From: Dendrolimus kikuchii
Lineage: Eukaryota; Arthropoda; Insecta; Lepidoptera; Lasiocampidae
Direction: 5' to 3'
Length of the DNA: 64,000 bases
Assembly (NCBI GenBank): GCA_019925095.2
Contig: JAHHIN020000030.1
Span: forward strand, 5,377,001 to 5,441,000
Shown here: positions 51,343 through 62,690 of the stretch, piece by piece
How positions within the stretch are numbered: position 1 is the stretch's first letter
Layout of the letters: each line of letters opens with the position of its first letter
Position numbers and translations under genes: made by a program
The notes under the pieces: generated by a model
Databases searched by the model: none
What the model saw: the letters and a program-made list of their open reading frames with translations, nothing else
What the model was told of the DNA's origin: nothing

Positions 51343-52949
51343 GTTCAGCAAAAATTGAAAAATCTGAACATGTTTTTCTGCATTATTTTGATTTAGATTT
51401 AGTCAAGGATAGTATTAATAATATAGAAAATTACGTAAGTAGATATATAGAGTATATTAAGTCCGCTGATCCTATTTACTTTAATGATTCATTAATAACA
51501 GCAAATCAAATACTTGTTAACATGCTGCAAGAAATCTATAATAAGTTTAATTCATTAAGTTTTTCACCTCGTAAGAAACGCGGCCTTATAGACGGCCTTG
51601 GTTCCATTATCAAATACATAACGGGTAACCTTGACCACGAAGATGCACTCCAATACAACAATGCTATAAATGTTTTACAAAAAACTAAAGATCATCTGAT
51701 TAGTAATTATAATTCAGGCATTAGTTTGAATAAGCAATTATTACAGACTTTTAATATAACTCTTACTAAAATCGTATCCAACCAATATCAAATACATGTA
51801 AAGTTAAATGAAGTCATAAATGAAATTAATATGAGCAATTACCATTTAAGAGATTATATAAAAATAAATAGCGTTTTTAACTTAATTAAAATAAACCTAC
51901 AAAATATTCTAAATTACTTAATTATGCTAGAGAATGCAATTGCCCTTTCAAAATTAGGCATAATACATCACAGCACAATCGACCAAAACAGCATCCGATA
52001 CATGTCAGAAATTTTATTAAAACTTTATGATAGACAGGAACTACTTATAAGTAATACATATGCAATAAGGGATTATTATGACATAATAAGTAGTGGTTCT
52101 TATTATGCAAACAATATGGTCGTATTCATACTGAAGTTCCCTATATTGTATAAAGACACATATTCCTATTATCACCTTTTCCCCACACCAACCACCAATA
52201 ATGTCTTATTGATCCCACCAAAACCCTACATAGCCATGAATAAGGAACAACACCAGTATATGGAAACAGAATGCAACAAGTTTCAAGAAACCTATTATTG
52301 CAAAGAAAAAGACTTCGTCTCAGCCTCCGGTTCTAACGACTGCATATTTCGATTAATTCAAAACCAAGAAATATCGACCACATGCAAATTTACTCTTTAT
52401 AAAACTTCTGAAGAATTATTACAAAAACTAGATGATTATCACTATGTCCTGACATGTTCTCAAAAGACTAACATTAAAATCTTTTGTAACAGAGAAACTT
52501 ATAAATCCATTCAAGGCACATTTCTGATAGAAGTGCCCAGCGGATGCAGCTTAATCACAAAATGGAATACTATAAAAAATTACAGAAACAAAATTAACGG
52601 ACAACCTATAACACTATTATCATTTCAACTATCAAATATTACAATAGAAAACCATATGAGGCCACTCAAACTACAAAATATACCAATGGATAAACTCTAC
52701 ATCATGAAGTCATTAATTGAAAAAGAAGAAATAATAGAAAAACAGGATACTGAAGACCACCCATACCATATTTGGATAACACCATTATATCTCATACTCT
52801 TAATAATGGGCTGCTTCTTCTTATATAAAAGGATCAAAAATAGACTACAAACGACTGCCAGCGTAGAAAACCCCGATGACGATGCGGAAACGCCGGCGAT
52901 CACCAATCAGCCCTTCTTCTCTGGACGAGAACTGCGTGCTTCTAACTAG
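51300..52949 (+). CDS. errantivirus envelope (F-like fusion protein)
   Basis: The frame opens at 51300, just after a TAA, and the first ATG is at 51522. Counted from that ATG, a furin-type site RKKR lies at 17-20, followed by a fusion-peptide-like GLIDGLGSIIKYITG. Heptad-rich segments and a Cys-containing middle part follow. A membrane anchor (ITPLYLILLIMGCFFLY) lies near residue 422-438, with a short cytoplasmic tail. This plan is that of insect errantivirus Env, related to baculovirus F proteins. The 74 codons before the ATG look coding (KSEHVFLHYFDLDLVK), so translation probably depended on a spliced leader. No stop is present. The part before the cleavage site is short compared with relatives. 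Confidence 0.85.
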   Translation, partial: ENFKDNPGILPFKLGSAKIEKSEHVFLHYFDLDLVKDSINNIENYVSRYIEYIKSADPIYFNDSLITANQILVNMLQEIYNKFNSLSFSPRKKRGLIDGLGSIIKYITGNLDHEDALQYNNAINVLQKTKDHLISNYNSGISLNKQLLQTFNITLTKIVSNQYQIHVKLNEVINEINMSNYHLRDYIKINSVFNLIKINLQNILNYLIMLENAIALSKLGIIHHSTIDQNSIRYMSEILLKLYDRQELLISNTYAIRDYYDIISSGSYYANNMVVFILKFPILYKDTYSYYHLFPTPTTNNVLLIPPKPYIAMNKEQHQYMETECNKFQETYYCKEKDFVSASGSNDCIFRLIQNQEISTTCKFTLYKTSEELLQKLDDYHYVLTCSQKTNIKIFCNRETYKSIQGTFLIEVPSGCSLITKWNTIKNYRNKINGQPITLLSFQLSNITIENHMRPLKLQNIPMDKLYIMKSLIEKEEIIEKQDTEDHPYHIWITPLYLILLIMGCFFLYKRIKNRLQTTASVENPDDDAETPAITNQPFFSGRELRASN

Positions 52950-52958
52950 TGCGGGGGG

Positions 52959-53113
52959 TGTTATAGACATCCCATATACACACGTATAGGATCGGCGGGC
53001 GCTTCGTTGACCGTCACTCTAAAACTAGCAATTAGACTAACGAGACGTGTATCATAAGTTTATATATGTAAAGATATCAAAATAAATAATAATCAAGCTA
53101 GAAGTCTTTAACT
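52959..53113 (+). repeat. errantivirus 3' LTR
   Basis: Preceded by the polypurine GTGCGGGGGG. Identical to the 5' LTR except for one base. Followed by the CGTG duplication and the remainder of the hAT element. Confidence 0.93.
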
Positions 53114-53521
53114 CGTGTAAGTTATTATTACACTGTTTTAAAATTACCTACATGAAGGTAAACAGTAGGTTGTTTGGGTTGATTCTGGTTGGATGGAGGC
53201 TGGAACTGAAAATCAGCGCTGTGTTAGCTCCTAACACAGCATAATGCTGAGTTTCCAGCCTCGTTGCCATGAATTTTATGTACATGAATTTCTTAAACTG
53301 TATCTATTTATTAATAAAAATCCTTGTATTTTATGTGTGTGCATTTATTTGTCACAATATTAGGGCCTTATACTCTGCAAAAAGATACTGAGCTTAGAAA
53401 GTACCTAAGTACGAGGTATAATTTTAAAATGACTTTTCCCTTTTGCCGGCGACCTCCCGAGCTAGGTTCTGTGACCCCCCTAGGGGTCGCGACCCACAGA
53501 TTGAAAAACACTGATCTAATG

Positions 53522-53870
53522 TATATATACCAATGACATGTAGAATGGTTTTTATATCTATGAATGCACCTTGTATTTCTAATATTAATTACATTGTGAA
53601 CGCAGCAATTAGTGAATGAAAGAATGAAGGAGTGTGAGAGACAGAGGGAGAAGAAGGAAGATGCAAGATGAAGATAAAAGAAGTCGGTGTAATATATTTT
53701 AAGACAAGTACAAGTACAAATATACTGCTTTTATTACGAAGATTCAATATCACACATTTTTTCATGTATTGAGTTATAACGTAAATTATTTTTCTCGTCT
53801 GACGACGGAACACAGCACTGCTTTTTGGCATTGTAGGCGACGAACACATCTACATATATATATTGTGTCA
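53522..53870 (+). other. sequence downstream of the hAT element, possible Kazal 3' UTR
   Basis: Before the hAT insertion this followed the Kazal stop by about 26 bp, so it may be old 3' UTR. No frame. I see no clear AATAAA within the first 150 bp. Confidence 0.4.
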
Positions 53871-53872
53871 AT

Positions 53873-53945
53873 AATAATAAAACTACGTTTTAACGGTTTT
53901 AAGCGCGGTTTATTATGTATACTAACCGCGAAAACTTAGGATTTT
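53873..53945 (+). repeat. collapsed Penelope-like terminal repeat
   Basis: AATAAAACTACGTTTTAACGG then TTTATTATGTATACTAACCG and GCGAAAACTTAGG: the left and right outer ends of the palindrome family joined without the middle. Confidence 0.55.
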
Positions 53946-55202
53946 TTTGTCAATTTTTGAATTCAAATAAGGGCAACACGGACGGAGTGTGCATACGGTG
54001 CTATTGGTTTATTTTTGAAGTCAGTGTATACGTAGTATCCATTGTTGTCTGTGGTCAGTGTCACACGAGTCTCCGACATACAGCGCGTTCCCTTAGTAGC
54101 TCACAATGCCCAAAATGCTGCGTTAGCCGTTCCCCAAGACGACCGTGTTCGTTATGGTCGTGGGGAAAACGTCACTAATGACGTCATCATTTTCGATCAC
54201 ACAACGCTCACAATAACCCATGTCAAAAGGTGGGTCGAATAACCGTTCCACTTGGATTTACGATTGTAACGCCGGCAAGAAAGTGGAACGGGAAAAATCG
54301 CGGTCGTGAACGTGGTCGTTGTGTCTCTAATGAAACGTACTCACAGTAATATGATCCTTGCTCCGACAGTACCGAAAGCAACCGCTGTACTTCAATTATT
54401 ACGCCGTGTACACGCCCCCGGACCCTGGCAGCCATATCTTTGGTATTTTATTTGATATACAACCCGCATCCCCTTCCAGGCATACATCATCTATACAGAC
54501 ATTTGATGAAATAAGTACAAAACACCCAAATTTGCACGAAAATTTAACAATAACTCAAAACTTAACAAAAATAATAAGTCAAAAATAACAACAACGAAAC
54601 TGTAAGCGATTGTACTCGAGTGAATGATAGTGACACTACCAATGCTGACGTGTATAAATTATGTTCTGCGCAACCACTTGGTGCTAACTTCAGACGGACT
54701 ACGACTCATCGGACGTACTGTGCGTGACCGCGCGCCGGCCACGGCATCGAACCGACGCTAGCTCCGACTCATGAACATAACTTCACAGTATATCATAGCT
54801 AACTGATGACCGAGCGTAAGCCCGGTTTATGGTCGTCTATAACCCCGGCAAGAAACCGTCTCGTTAACACACGCCCTAACAATAAAGTAGGCGCATTATA
54901 CATAGACGTTAGAGCTAACAGCATTCCTAAATTTCAATGTCACTGCTTAAAAGCTTAAAAGGCTATCAGACGCCATTAAAAGCAGACTGGTGGCCAAGAA
55001 ACCTAATGCACTTTACCAAGATTAATGTTGCAACTTTTTAAAATGAGAACTCGGGCACATGTTACTATAATTCTAATACCATTTACATATGAAAGACTAA
55101 GATGTTGTAGAAAATATTTATTATTTTGTTTAAAAATATAGTCTACCTTTTTGTTGCATAATAATTTCAATAGCTTTAGAAATAAACTTATACTAATATA
55201 TT
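53946..55202. other. unassigned sequence
   Basis: 54040-54450 is GC-richer, with GACGACCGTGTTCG, ACGTCATCAT and AAAGTGGAACGGG, but no frame over 90 codons and no domain. 54600-55150 is AT-rich without features. The stretch could hide small exons; I found none with matching splice sites. Confidence 0.4.
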
Positions 55203-55633
55203 GTTACAACCTAGGCGCCGACAAAGACAAATTCTACGTACGGATCTATAAAAGCACATTTTATTACCTGTCGGCATTTGAATTAGTTGTAATCTTTTTA
55301 AGATCGTCTTCTTTTGTTCACCTATTTATTGGCATACGTTTCTAGTTATTGAGGATGACAGCCTATTGTCCTATAGTACTCGCTCATTAGCATCATTAGC
55401 CAGGTGTTGCGGATTACAATTACAAGCTAATTCTAGGAAATTGTGTCGACGTTGCCGGGCGGGCACATTTGCATTTGTGAAGTATGAAACGATGGCCTGA
55501 TAGAGAGAGGAGGCAGTTGAGCGAGAACCACGATCAAGGCGTGACGTGTGTACATTCGGGAATCTAATATTGACGGACTTTGCACGTTTTATTGAATTAC
55601 GACCTTCTGCATTACGTTTGGATTAGTTGTGTT
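55203..55633 (+). repeat. solo LTR, plus strand, 3' end cut
   Basis: TGTTACAACCTAGGCGCCGAC at the start, TTAGCCAGGTGTTG, TGACGGACTTTGCACG. It ends at a Penelope-like end (ATATTTTCTTAAGTTTTCG) and lacks the AATAAA-TAACA tail of its relatives. Confidence 0.72.
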
Positions 55634-55710
55634 CATATAATATTTTCTTAAGTTTTCGCGACTTGTATATATAATAAAATTACGTTTTAACGGTTTTAAG
55701 TGCGGTTTTA
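55634..55710 (+). repeat. Penelope-like terminal fragment
   Basis: ATATTTTCTTAAGTTTTCGCG, then ATAATAAAATTACG and TTTTAACGGTTTTAAGTGCGG: the left outer end of the family, truncating the solo LTR. Confidence 0.6.
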
Positions 55711-55943
55711 CCTGTGTTGTACGTTGAGAGATATTTCTAAATACTTTTTAGGGCTTTTTAATAAAAACAACAACTGTGCGTAATACTTTCTATTGCGAGA
55801 ATGAATGTACATGATTTTTGTATCTACCTACTTGTTATAAGCTTTTTTTGGTTTACATACATAACACCTCACCACTTAATTTAGACTTAACAACTAATAA
55901 ACTAAAACTAAATTTACTTAAACTAAAATTATAAATATCTAAA
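55711..55943. other. AT-rich spacer, probable gypsy 3' untranslated
   Basis: Ends next to the stop of the minus-strand integrase tail. No LTR is evident. Confidence 0.4.
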
Positions 55944-56580
55944 TCAATCAATTTGAAACCGAACTACAGGTTTCCGATTGCGGTTGGCATGACTCACTGG
56001 CTGGGATGAAGGCTCTTGTATTACGGCATCTGGTTCCGTGGGTTCAATTTCTCCCTTATTGTTACTCTCCCCTTGACTTATATCCATCTCTACTACATCC
56101 GCTGGCCCCTGATCTTGCGGGGCTCCATCCTCACGCCCAACCACTTTCGCCTGTATTATATTATCCTCTGAAATGGTACTCCCAGAACCGACCGCTCCCG
56201 ACAGTCTAGATCTACGCCTTAAGTGGTCTATATGTTTTTTTATAGGTCGACCGTTACCGTCCTCCACGAGATACTCCCGTGCACCTACTTTTGTTTCAAT
56301 TACCCCCTTTGACCATTTATCACCGCTAGCATAATTTCTCATCCAAACCGTATCACCTTCATTTAATTCACACAATACTCCGCCGGAATACTCGATCTGC
56401 TTTTGGTGTGACGCACGCACCCTATCCTCGAGTGACCGTTCACTACGTAACAGATCCAAACGAGACCGAAGCGTACGTCTCTGCAAAAGCATTGCCGGTG
56501 TCTCTCCCGTTGTACTCTGCGGGGTGTTTCTATATGCCAGCAGAAAAGTTTGCAAGGCCGTATTTAAATCTTTGTTTTCC
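55944..56580 (-). pseudogene. mag-like gypsy integrase C-terminal part
   Basis: LLAYRNTPQSTTGETPAMLL is the typical end of the catalytic region, followed by a DTVWMRNY module and a Glu/Asp/Pro-rich tail. It is separated from the core by one extra T in the T8 run at 56589-56596 (+ strand). The original frame re-enters at about 56580. Confidence 0.85.
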
Positions 56581-57567
56581 CTATACGCTTTTTTTTATCG
56601 CTGATTTACACAATTTTACCGCATTTTCTGCCGCACTGTTTGATGCTGGATGATAAGTTTGTGAAAGATATTGAGAAATGCCATTCCGTTTTAAAAAGTC
56701 TCTAAACTCAGCACTAGTAAATGGGGGACCTTGGTCAGACACTATCTCAATGGGCAAGCCAAACCTAGCAAAACAACTTCTTAAAACTTTTATAACCTGA
56801 GATGCTGTCGTTCGTAACATTTCATACACTTCTAACCATTTTGAAGACGTGTCAATTATTACCATAAAGGTCTTACCCCGTATGGGTCCAAGAAAGTCGA
56901 TATGTAGCCTGCTCCAAGGCTGTGCGTAGAAGGGCCAGGGTTGTGGCGGAGCGCGTGGGGGAGCACTTGCCTCTGCCGCGCAAGTCTCGCAACTCTGACA
57001 TATATTTTCTATATCCTTGTCCAGATTTGGCCACCAGACATAACTGCGCGCTAAAGATTTTGTTCTAACAATCCCCATGTGGCTACTGTGTAGCTGTTTC
57101 AATATGGTATCTCTTAATGAGTACGGTATTATTATTCGATATCCCCACATTAAGCATCCGCAATCCAAATATAATTCATTGCGTCGTATGAAATACGGTT
57201 TATGATTTTCGTCTAAGCATGATGACGGCCAACCTGATTGTACATAAAGCAATATTTTACTAAGGTCTTTGTCTTTCGAAGTTGCTATTTTTACATCCTT
57301 ATGCGTAACGGGTAAAAAGTTTTCAACAAAATTTAAATAAGTTACTTCGACTTTCGTATCAGGTGGTTTCCCTTGAGGTAAACGTGAGAGTGCGTCTGCG
57401 CAATTCTTTTTAGACGTCACATACTCGATATTGTAATTATAGCCCGATAATAAAATCGCCCAACGCTGTAATCTTGAAGCCGCCATAATCAGTATCCCTA
57501 CTTTGTTTCCGAAAATATATGTCAAAGGTTTATGATCTGTACGCAGAATAAATTTACGGCCGTACAA
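56581..57567 (-). pseudogene. mag-like gypsy RNase H end and integrase
   Basis: RNase H end: RTDHKPLTYIF ... NCADALSRLP. The integrase zinc motif has the His pair in LHSSHMG and the Cys pair in CQSCETC. Catalytic residues: LHIDFLGP (Asp), IVSDQGPPF (Asp), SNSAAENAVK (Glu). All present. The frame joins the upstream one by a shift near 57560 (VWYSKIP versus the LYGRKF frame). Confidence 0.88.
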
Positions 57568-59413
57568 ATACTGATGGTATTTTCGAATACCAGACGATGG
57601 CCAGGGCTTCTCTGTCTATTTGCGAATATGCCCGCTCGGCGGTTGTAAGCGAGCGTGACGCGTACGCAACGGGCCGCTCCCTGTCCGGCATGATGTGAGT
57701 CAGCACGGCACCGACGCCGACGCCGCTCGCGCCCGCGGTCAACACTAATGGCAGATCTAACGAGTAATGTACTAACACCTCACTTGAAACTAGTAACCGC
57801 TTAATCTTTTCAAACGCTTCTTGACATTTAACACACCATACATACGGGACGTTCGAACGAAGTAAGTTGTACAATGGCGCGAGTATTGTGCTCACATTTT
57901 TTATAAACTTAGCATAATACATCGCCATTCCTATAAAAGCCCTTAACTCGGACACATTTGAAGGTGTTGGAGTATTATTGATAGTATTTACTTTATCGGG
58001 GCAAGTATGTACGCCGTTTTTACTAATGACATATCCTAAGTAAGTAACCGATTTTGCAAAAAATGTACATTTTTCTTTTTTTACTTTAAGTCCATAAAAT
58101 TGCAACCGTTCAAAAACTTTATGTAACGTTGGTATGTGATCCTGGGTATTCGATCCTGTTATTATTATATCGTCCAAAAACACACCTACTTTAGGTAAAT
58201 CAGCAAACAATTGTTCTAATCGCCATTGAAAAATTCCCGGACTAGAGGCCAAACCATATACAAGTCTATTAAATATAAATAAACCCTTATGAGTATTTAT
58301 AACAGTGTATTTTTTTGATTCATCGAGAGACAGTTGTGCATAAGCTTGTGATAGGTCAATTTTACTATAACGTTCACTCCCTTGCAAGCGGACCAGCAAG
58401 TCTTCTACACGCGGCAACGGGTAAAGGTCGACTTCCAATACCTTATTTAAAGTAAGTTTATAATCGGCGCAAATTCTAATAGTACCATCTTTCTTTATCA
58501 CGGGTACGATAGGCGTGGCCCAGTCGGAGTGGTCGACAGGTGTGAGGATGCCGTCCCGCACCAGCTGGTCCAGGGCGCGCTCCACGGGCTCGCGCATCGC
58601 GTACGCCAGCGGGCGCGCGCGCATGAACACCGGCTGCGCGCCGTCGCGCACTCGGATGCTCACCACCCCGCCAGTGAATCGCCCCAGGCCCGCCTCGAAC
58701 ACTTTACAGTATCTGGAACTGAATTCCGAAAAATTAAACTCTCCACTTTTTATTTTATTAATAGTTACATTATCATCATAGGTTATGTTAGGCAATTTTA
58801 AATTTAATTCAGCCATCCACTGTCGGCCCAATAAATTAGTTTTGTCCTTATTTATAATAAATAGATCTAGGATTTTACAAATATCATTATGTTTGACCAA
58901 AGGTTTTATAACACCTATTGGTTTAATTGTTTCCCCGGTATAGTATTTTAAAGATAAATTACAATTCTTTATTTCTAGTGTATTAAATAATTTCTTATAA
59001 ACTTCATAATTTATACAGGAAATTGCGCTCCCCGTATCACATTCCATTAATAATTTTCTACCTTGCACATTTAACGTTACATGGATAGGCGTGCATTCAG
59101 CTATCGACAATTTATTTATAATTGTAACATTTACCTCGTCACTAGATTCGTTCTCCAAATTGTTTCCTGACCTCAAAAGCTCGTCTGAAGTAGCCGTAGC
59201 CCCTTGCCAGTGAGCGTGTTGTACTACGAGTGGACACATCCTCCGAAGGTGCCCTTGCTTGTTACAGACACGGCACACATAATTCACAAACTTACATCGA
59301 GTCTCGTCATGATACTTGCCGCACACCTTACACAGTTGATAGCGCTGAGCCCGCTCATCCAACTTCGAGGTCGATGCTGTCGCTGCGGGGCGGCTATAGC
59401 TGCGCGTACGCAT
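57554..59413 (-). pseudogene. mag-like gypsy: zinc knuckles, protease, RT, RNase H start
   Basis: 619 codons. Two knuckles at residues 28-40 and 47-60 (CKVC, CRVC). The retropepsin has CDTGSAIS with Asp at 126. RT: DWATPIVPVIKKDGTIRICADY, YSKIDLSQAYAQL (motif A), then GIFQWRLEQL and VFLDDIIITG near 412 (FLDD in place of YxDD, common in this group). RNase H begins VLTAGASGVGVGAVL, where the expected catalytic Asp of the TADAS motif is Gly. The gag capsid is missing, cut near 59500. The INTHKGLF string fits the mag clade. Confidence 0.87.
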
Positions 59414-61854
59414 TCTGGGTGTATAGGCCGGTCGCCTATCTCCACCATGAGCGTCCCTCCGCCTGTGACGAACCCAACGTTGTCAAAAGGTAGGGGTTTG
59501 ATATAAAAATACGATTAAAACCATATATGTAAATAAAATAATCAAAATTTCAATTAAAGACATTGATTACATGTGAGAAGCGTGTAATTTATTGAATATA
59601 TTAAATTACAGCGAGCAATTTATTGAATATATTAAATTACATATTCAATCAATCGAATATTGATTAATAAAAATGATAATGACAGTCTTTTTATATATTA
59701 AAATTAAAATAAGAATAATGACATCTGGCGTCATTAACTTGGGTAATTCATATAAATCATTGTCAGACATTCTTCATTTTCATGTAGTTTCAGCGTGCGA
59801 TAATAGATGGCGCTGAAACAAAAATATGTTAACATGGGAGCGTTGCATTTTGAAATTCTGATTTTCTTCGGAAATTCAGATATTAGGGCATGCAAAATGC
59901 ATTAGAAGTAACCACAAGCATCTAATCTATGGTGAATTAACAAAATATGTTACCTTTATCATGTTGGGAATGCAGGATTCATTGATTAGTGTAGCAGTCA
60001 AAACACATTCTGGAAAAATAGCTAACACTTTAGGGTTTTCTTCTTATTTGCTGAATATACACTTCAGTATATGTTTGTGAAGAGCGTGTCGTTCTTGGGT
60101 TCCGTAAAGAAGTATGTGTTTTGCATTTGATAGCAAGTTCAAAGAACAAAAGCATATCTCTGGAAAAATAGACAATTATGTTATGAAATCAAAATATGAA
60201 TAAAGTTTGCACACTGGAGTAAGTAGTTAGTGATTTGCAGACGTTAGATAACATGTATATCGTAGTATAATTAATAAATTTTAAAAAATATTAGAGAATG
60301 AATAAGTTATTGGTAAAAACAGAAATGTGATTTAGAAAGTTATTTTACCTTGTTAAAACGGAGCTAAGAGTTAAGAAACTTATGAATAGATATGCTAGAT
60401 TAATGCAGAAGAAGTAACATCACTTGCAAAAGCCGATTAGAATTGGAAATTTAGAGATAAAAGGAATAAACTAAAATAATTTAGCCAATAACACCTCACA
60501 ATAAAGATGAGAAATTATCAATATAGGTTTATAAGTATACAATTAGTTATTACAATTAAAAATATAAATTTATGTACACAAGTTAGTAATTAAATATTAA
60601 AAATGCTATGATAAACGTAATTAGGAAATGAATAAATATGTGAAGTAGGGAATAATTAAATTTGAGAAAGATAAAAGAGGGTAGTTTTGAAAAATAAGAA
60701 ATTAGAATTTTATAGTTAATTTACATTATTAAAGAAATATATCTATTCTGAGATTAGATAAAACAGTTAAAATTTAAGTAATTTATAGTGCATAAAGTAA
60801 TAAACGTCATAGATAGGAAAACAAGAAATTATTGAAAGGGAAATACAAAATACGAATGCTAAGTAGGGGGCGCTTTTAGCGATGTCGGGTCATTTAATAT
60901 GGAATATTTCGGTAATTATTAGAAATACGTATAAAATATTTATATCAGAAGATAGCAAAATAGTTTAAAAAGGTTTTATTATAATACAATGATTAGAAGT
61001 TTCTAAATTTATTTTTAATCATAAGACGTCGCGTTAAATAAAGTCTACCTTCTTTTAAATCATCAAAAAAAAAAAAATACATCGATTCGCTAAATGAAAC
61101 GATGATGAATTCATTAAAAATATTCAAAAACAAATCTACCTTCTTAATTTGATATAAAAAAATGAGAAAATAAAAATTATACAAGAAATTAAACGATATA
61201 AAATCCAATTTAAGAAATACAACTTTAAGAGATGGTTTGTCTAGGGAATTTAATATTTTTAAGATTTATAAAGCAATCGTTTCGGTTAAGTTATAATAAA
61301 ATTTGATGTAAAATTAATTCAGATCTGTATAACATAAACTAATAAATTATTTCCTGCAATACATGTCTGATGCAACAAATTTAGTGTAACAAATGTAGAA
61401 TAAAAGTGGTATTGATTTGCTTTAAATATTGTTGAATTACGTTAGATTACTTAAAAAATAAAACAATGATATATTAGTGGAGCCGTTATGTGTAAATTAA
61501 TCCTGGTATTGTAGGCTTGATTGAATCAGTAAATTAGAATTTGTGATCTGCGTATAGATGGTAGAATACCTAGTGTCGGGGGTATCTTAATGTAGGAGAC
61601 CAGTGTCGTGGGTCTAATAGGATATTTTGTGTTAGAATCTCCAAGGACTAAGGTAAGTCGGGACAGGAGCTCCCGACTCCAGTGAGTTTTTGAACAAATT
61701 GACAGGGATTCTCAAGTTATATTTAATTTATGCATTTATTGTTGTGCTGAAGGGTTTTATAATGTGCACTATATATATATATCTATGACCAAAATACTCG
61801 TTATTCAGAATTTAAATGTGATCAATATAATATATATCAGAGTCGGTTGTAATG
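59414..61854. other. long AT-rich non-coding region
   Basis: No frame above 71 codons and no transposon signature that I recognise. A 37-bp direct repeat (AATTTATTGAATATATTAAA twice) lies at 59588-59645. A13 occurs near 61065. The left 100 bp still read as the end of the gypsy gag. It could be an intergenic region or an intron. Confidence 0.5.
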
Positions 61855-62690
61855 TAGGTAGGGCGGATAAGATGTATAATTTTAAGGCGTTACGGTAATT
61901 TGCGATGCGTTAGTTTGTAAGAATGATACGAACGGCTTTAGATTTAAGTGCGGCATTTATAAATGGATATAAACGAAAAATAGCGGAACGTTTAGTAAGC
62001 GTATAGGGTTGCGTCAGTTGTAAGCGAATTATGTCTATCAGATACTGATATAGAAACGGCTGTAACGTTATTCCTAGTGCGTTGATTTAGGCGTTATTTA
62101 TAGGTAGGTAGGCGGTTATAAGGTTAATGTAGTAAGTAGGAATTACGTATAATTTTAAGGCGTTACGATAATTTGCGGTGCGTTAGTTTGTAAGTGATAC
62201 GAACGGCTTTAGATTTAAGTGCGGCAATTATAAATGGATATAAACGAAAAATAGTGGAACGTTTAGGTTAAGCGTATAGGGTTGCGTTAGTTGTAAGCGA
62301 ATTACATCTATCAAATACTGATAGAAACGGCTATAAGGTTATTTCTAGTGCGTTGATTTAGGCGTTATTTATAGGTAAGTAGGCGGTTATAAGGTTAATG
62401 TAATAAGTAGGAATTACGTATAGTTTTAAGGCGTTACGATAATTTGCGGTGCGGTTAGTTTGTAAGTGATACGAACGGCTTTAGATTTAAGTGCGGCAAT
62501 TATAAATGGATATAAACGAAAAATAGCGGAACGTTTAGGTTAAACGTATAGGGTTGCGTTAGTTGTAAGCGAATTACGTCTATCAAATACTGATATAGAA
62601 ACGGCTTACACGTTATTTCTAGTGCGTTGGTTTAGGCGTTATTTATAAGTAGGTAGGCGGTTGAAACGTTCGTTAGGCACTGGTATAGGA
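61855..62690. repeat. tandem array, period about 271 bp, three units
   Basis: AGGCGGTTATAAGGTTAATG occurs at 62110 and 62381, and a diverged AGGCGGTTGAAACG at 62655. Each unit also carries AAGGCGTTACG(A/G)TAATTTGC, GATACGAACGGCTTTAG, ATAGGGTTGCGT and TCTAGTGCGTTG. The first unit begins near 61858 and is shorter at its left. No frame. Confidence 0.85.

Larger units (their letters stand above)
44309..53113 (+). mobile_element. insect errantivirus (env-bearing gypsy), degenerate
   Basis: LTRs of 155 bp at both ends differ at a single position by eye. The 4-bp target duplication CGTG flanks them (44305-44308 and 53114-53117). The primer-binding site reads TGGCGCAGTC from 44463, as in the Drosophila gypsy group. 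The order is gag-protease, RT, RNase H, integrase, env. Known breaks: an 11-bp tandem duplication (46130-46151), TAA near 46630, an extra A at 46770-46777, a shift near 47080, a LINE insertion, TAA near 48838, shifts near 48950 and 49220, and a palindromic insertion in pol. Env alone is unbroken. The copy is replication-dead. Confidence 0.92.
43975..53513. mobile_element. hAT-type non-autonomous element carrying a nested errantivirus
   Basis: The left end CAGTGCTTCTCAATCTTTTTG and the right end AGATTGAAAAACACTG are inverted repeats. Both continue into GCGACCCC / GGGGTCGCGAC. An exact 8-bp target duplication, ATCTAATG, flanks it (43967-43974 and 53514-53521). Both features are diagnostic of hAT. 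Without the retroelement and its 4-bp duplication the element is about 730 bp and has no transposase. It lies immediately after the Kazal stop codon. An AATAAA at 44159-44164 within it could serve polyadenylation. Confidence 0.9.

Noticed and set aside
54040..54450. GC-richer stretch as a downstream gene
   Set aside because: Frames are under 90 codons, with no domain and no convincing pair of splice sites.
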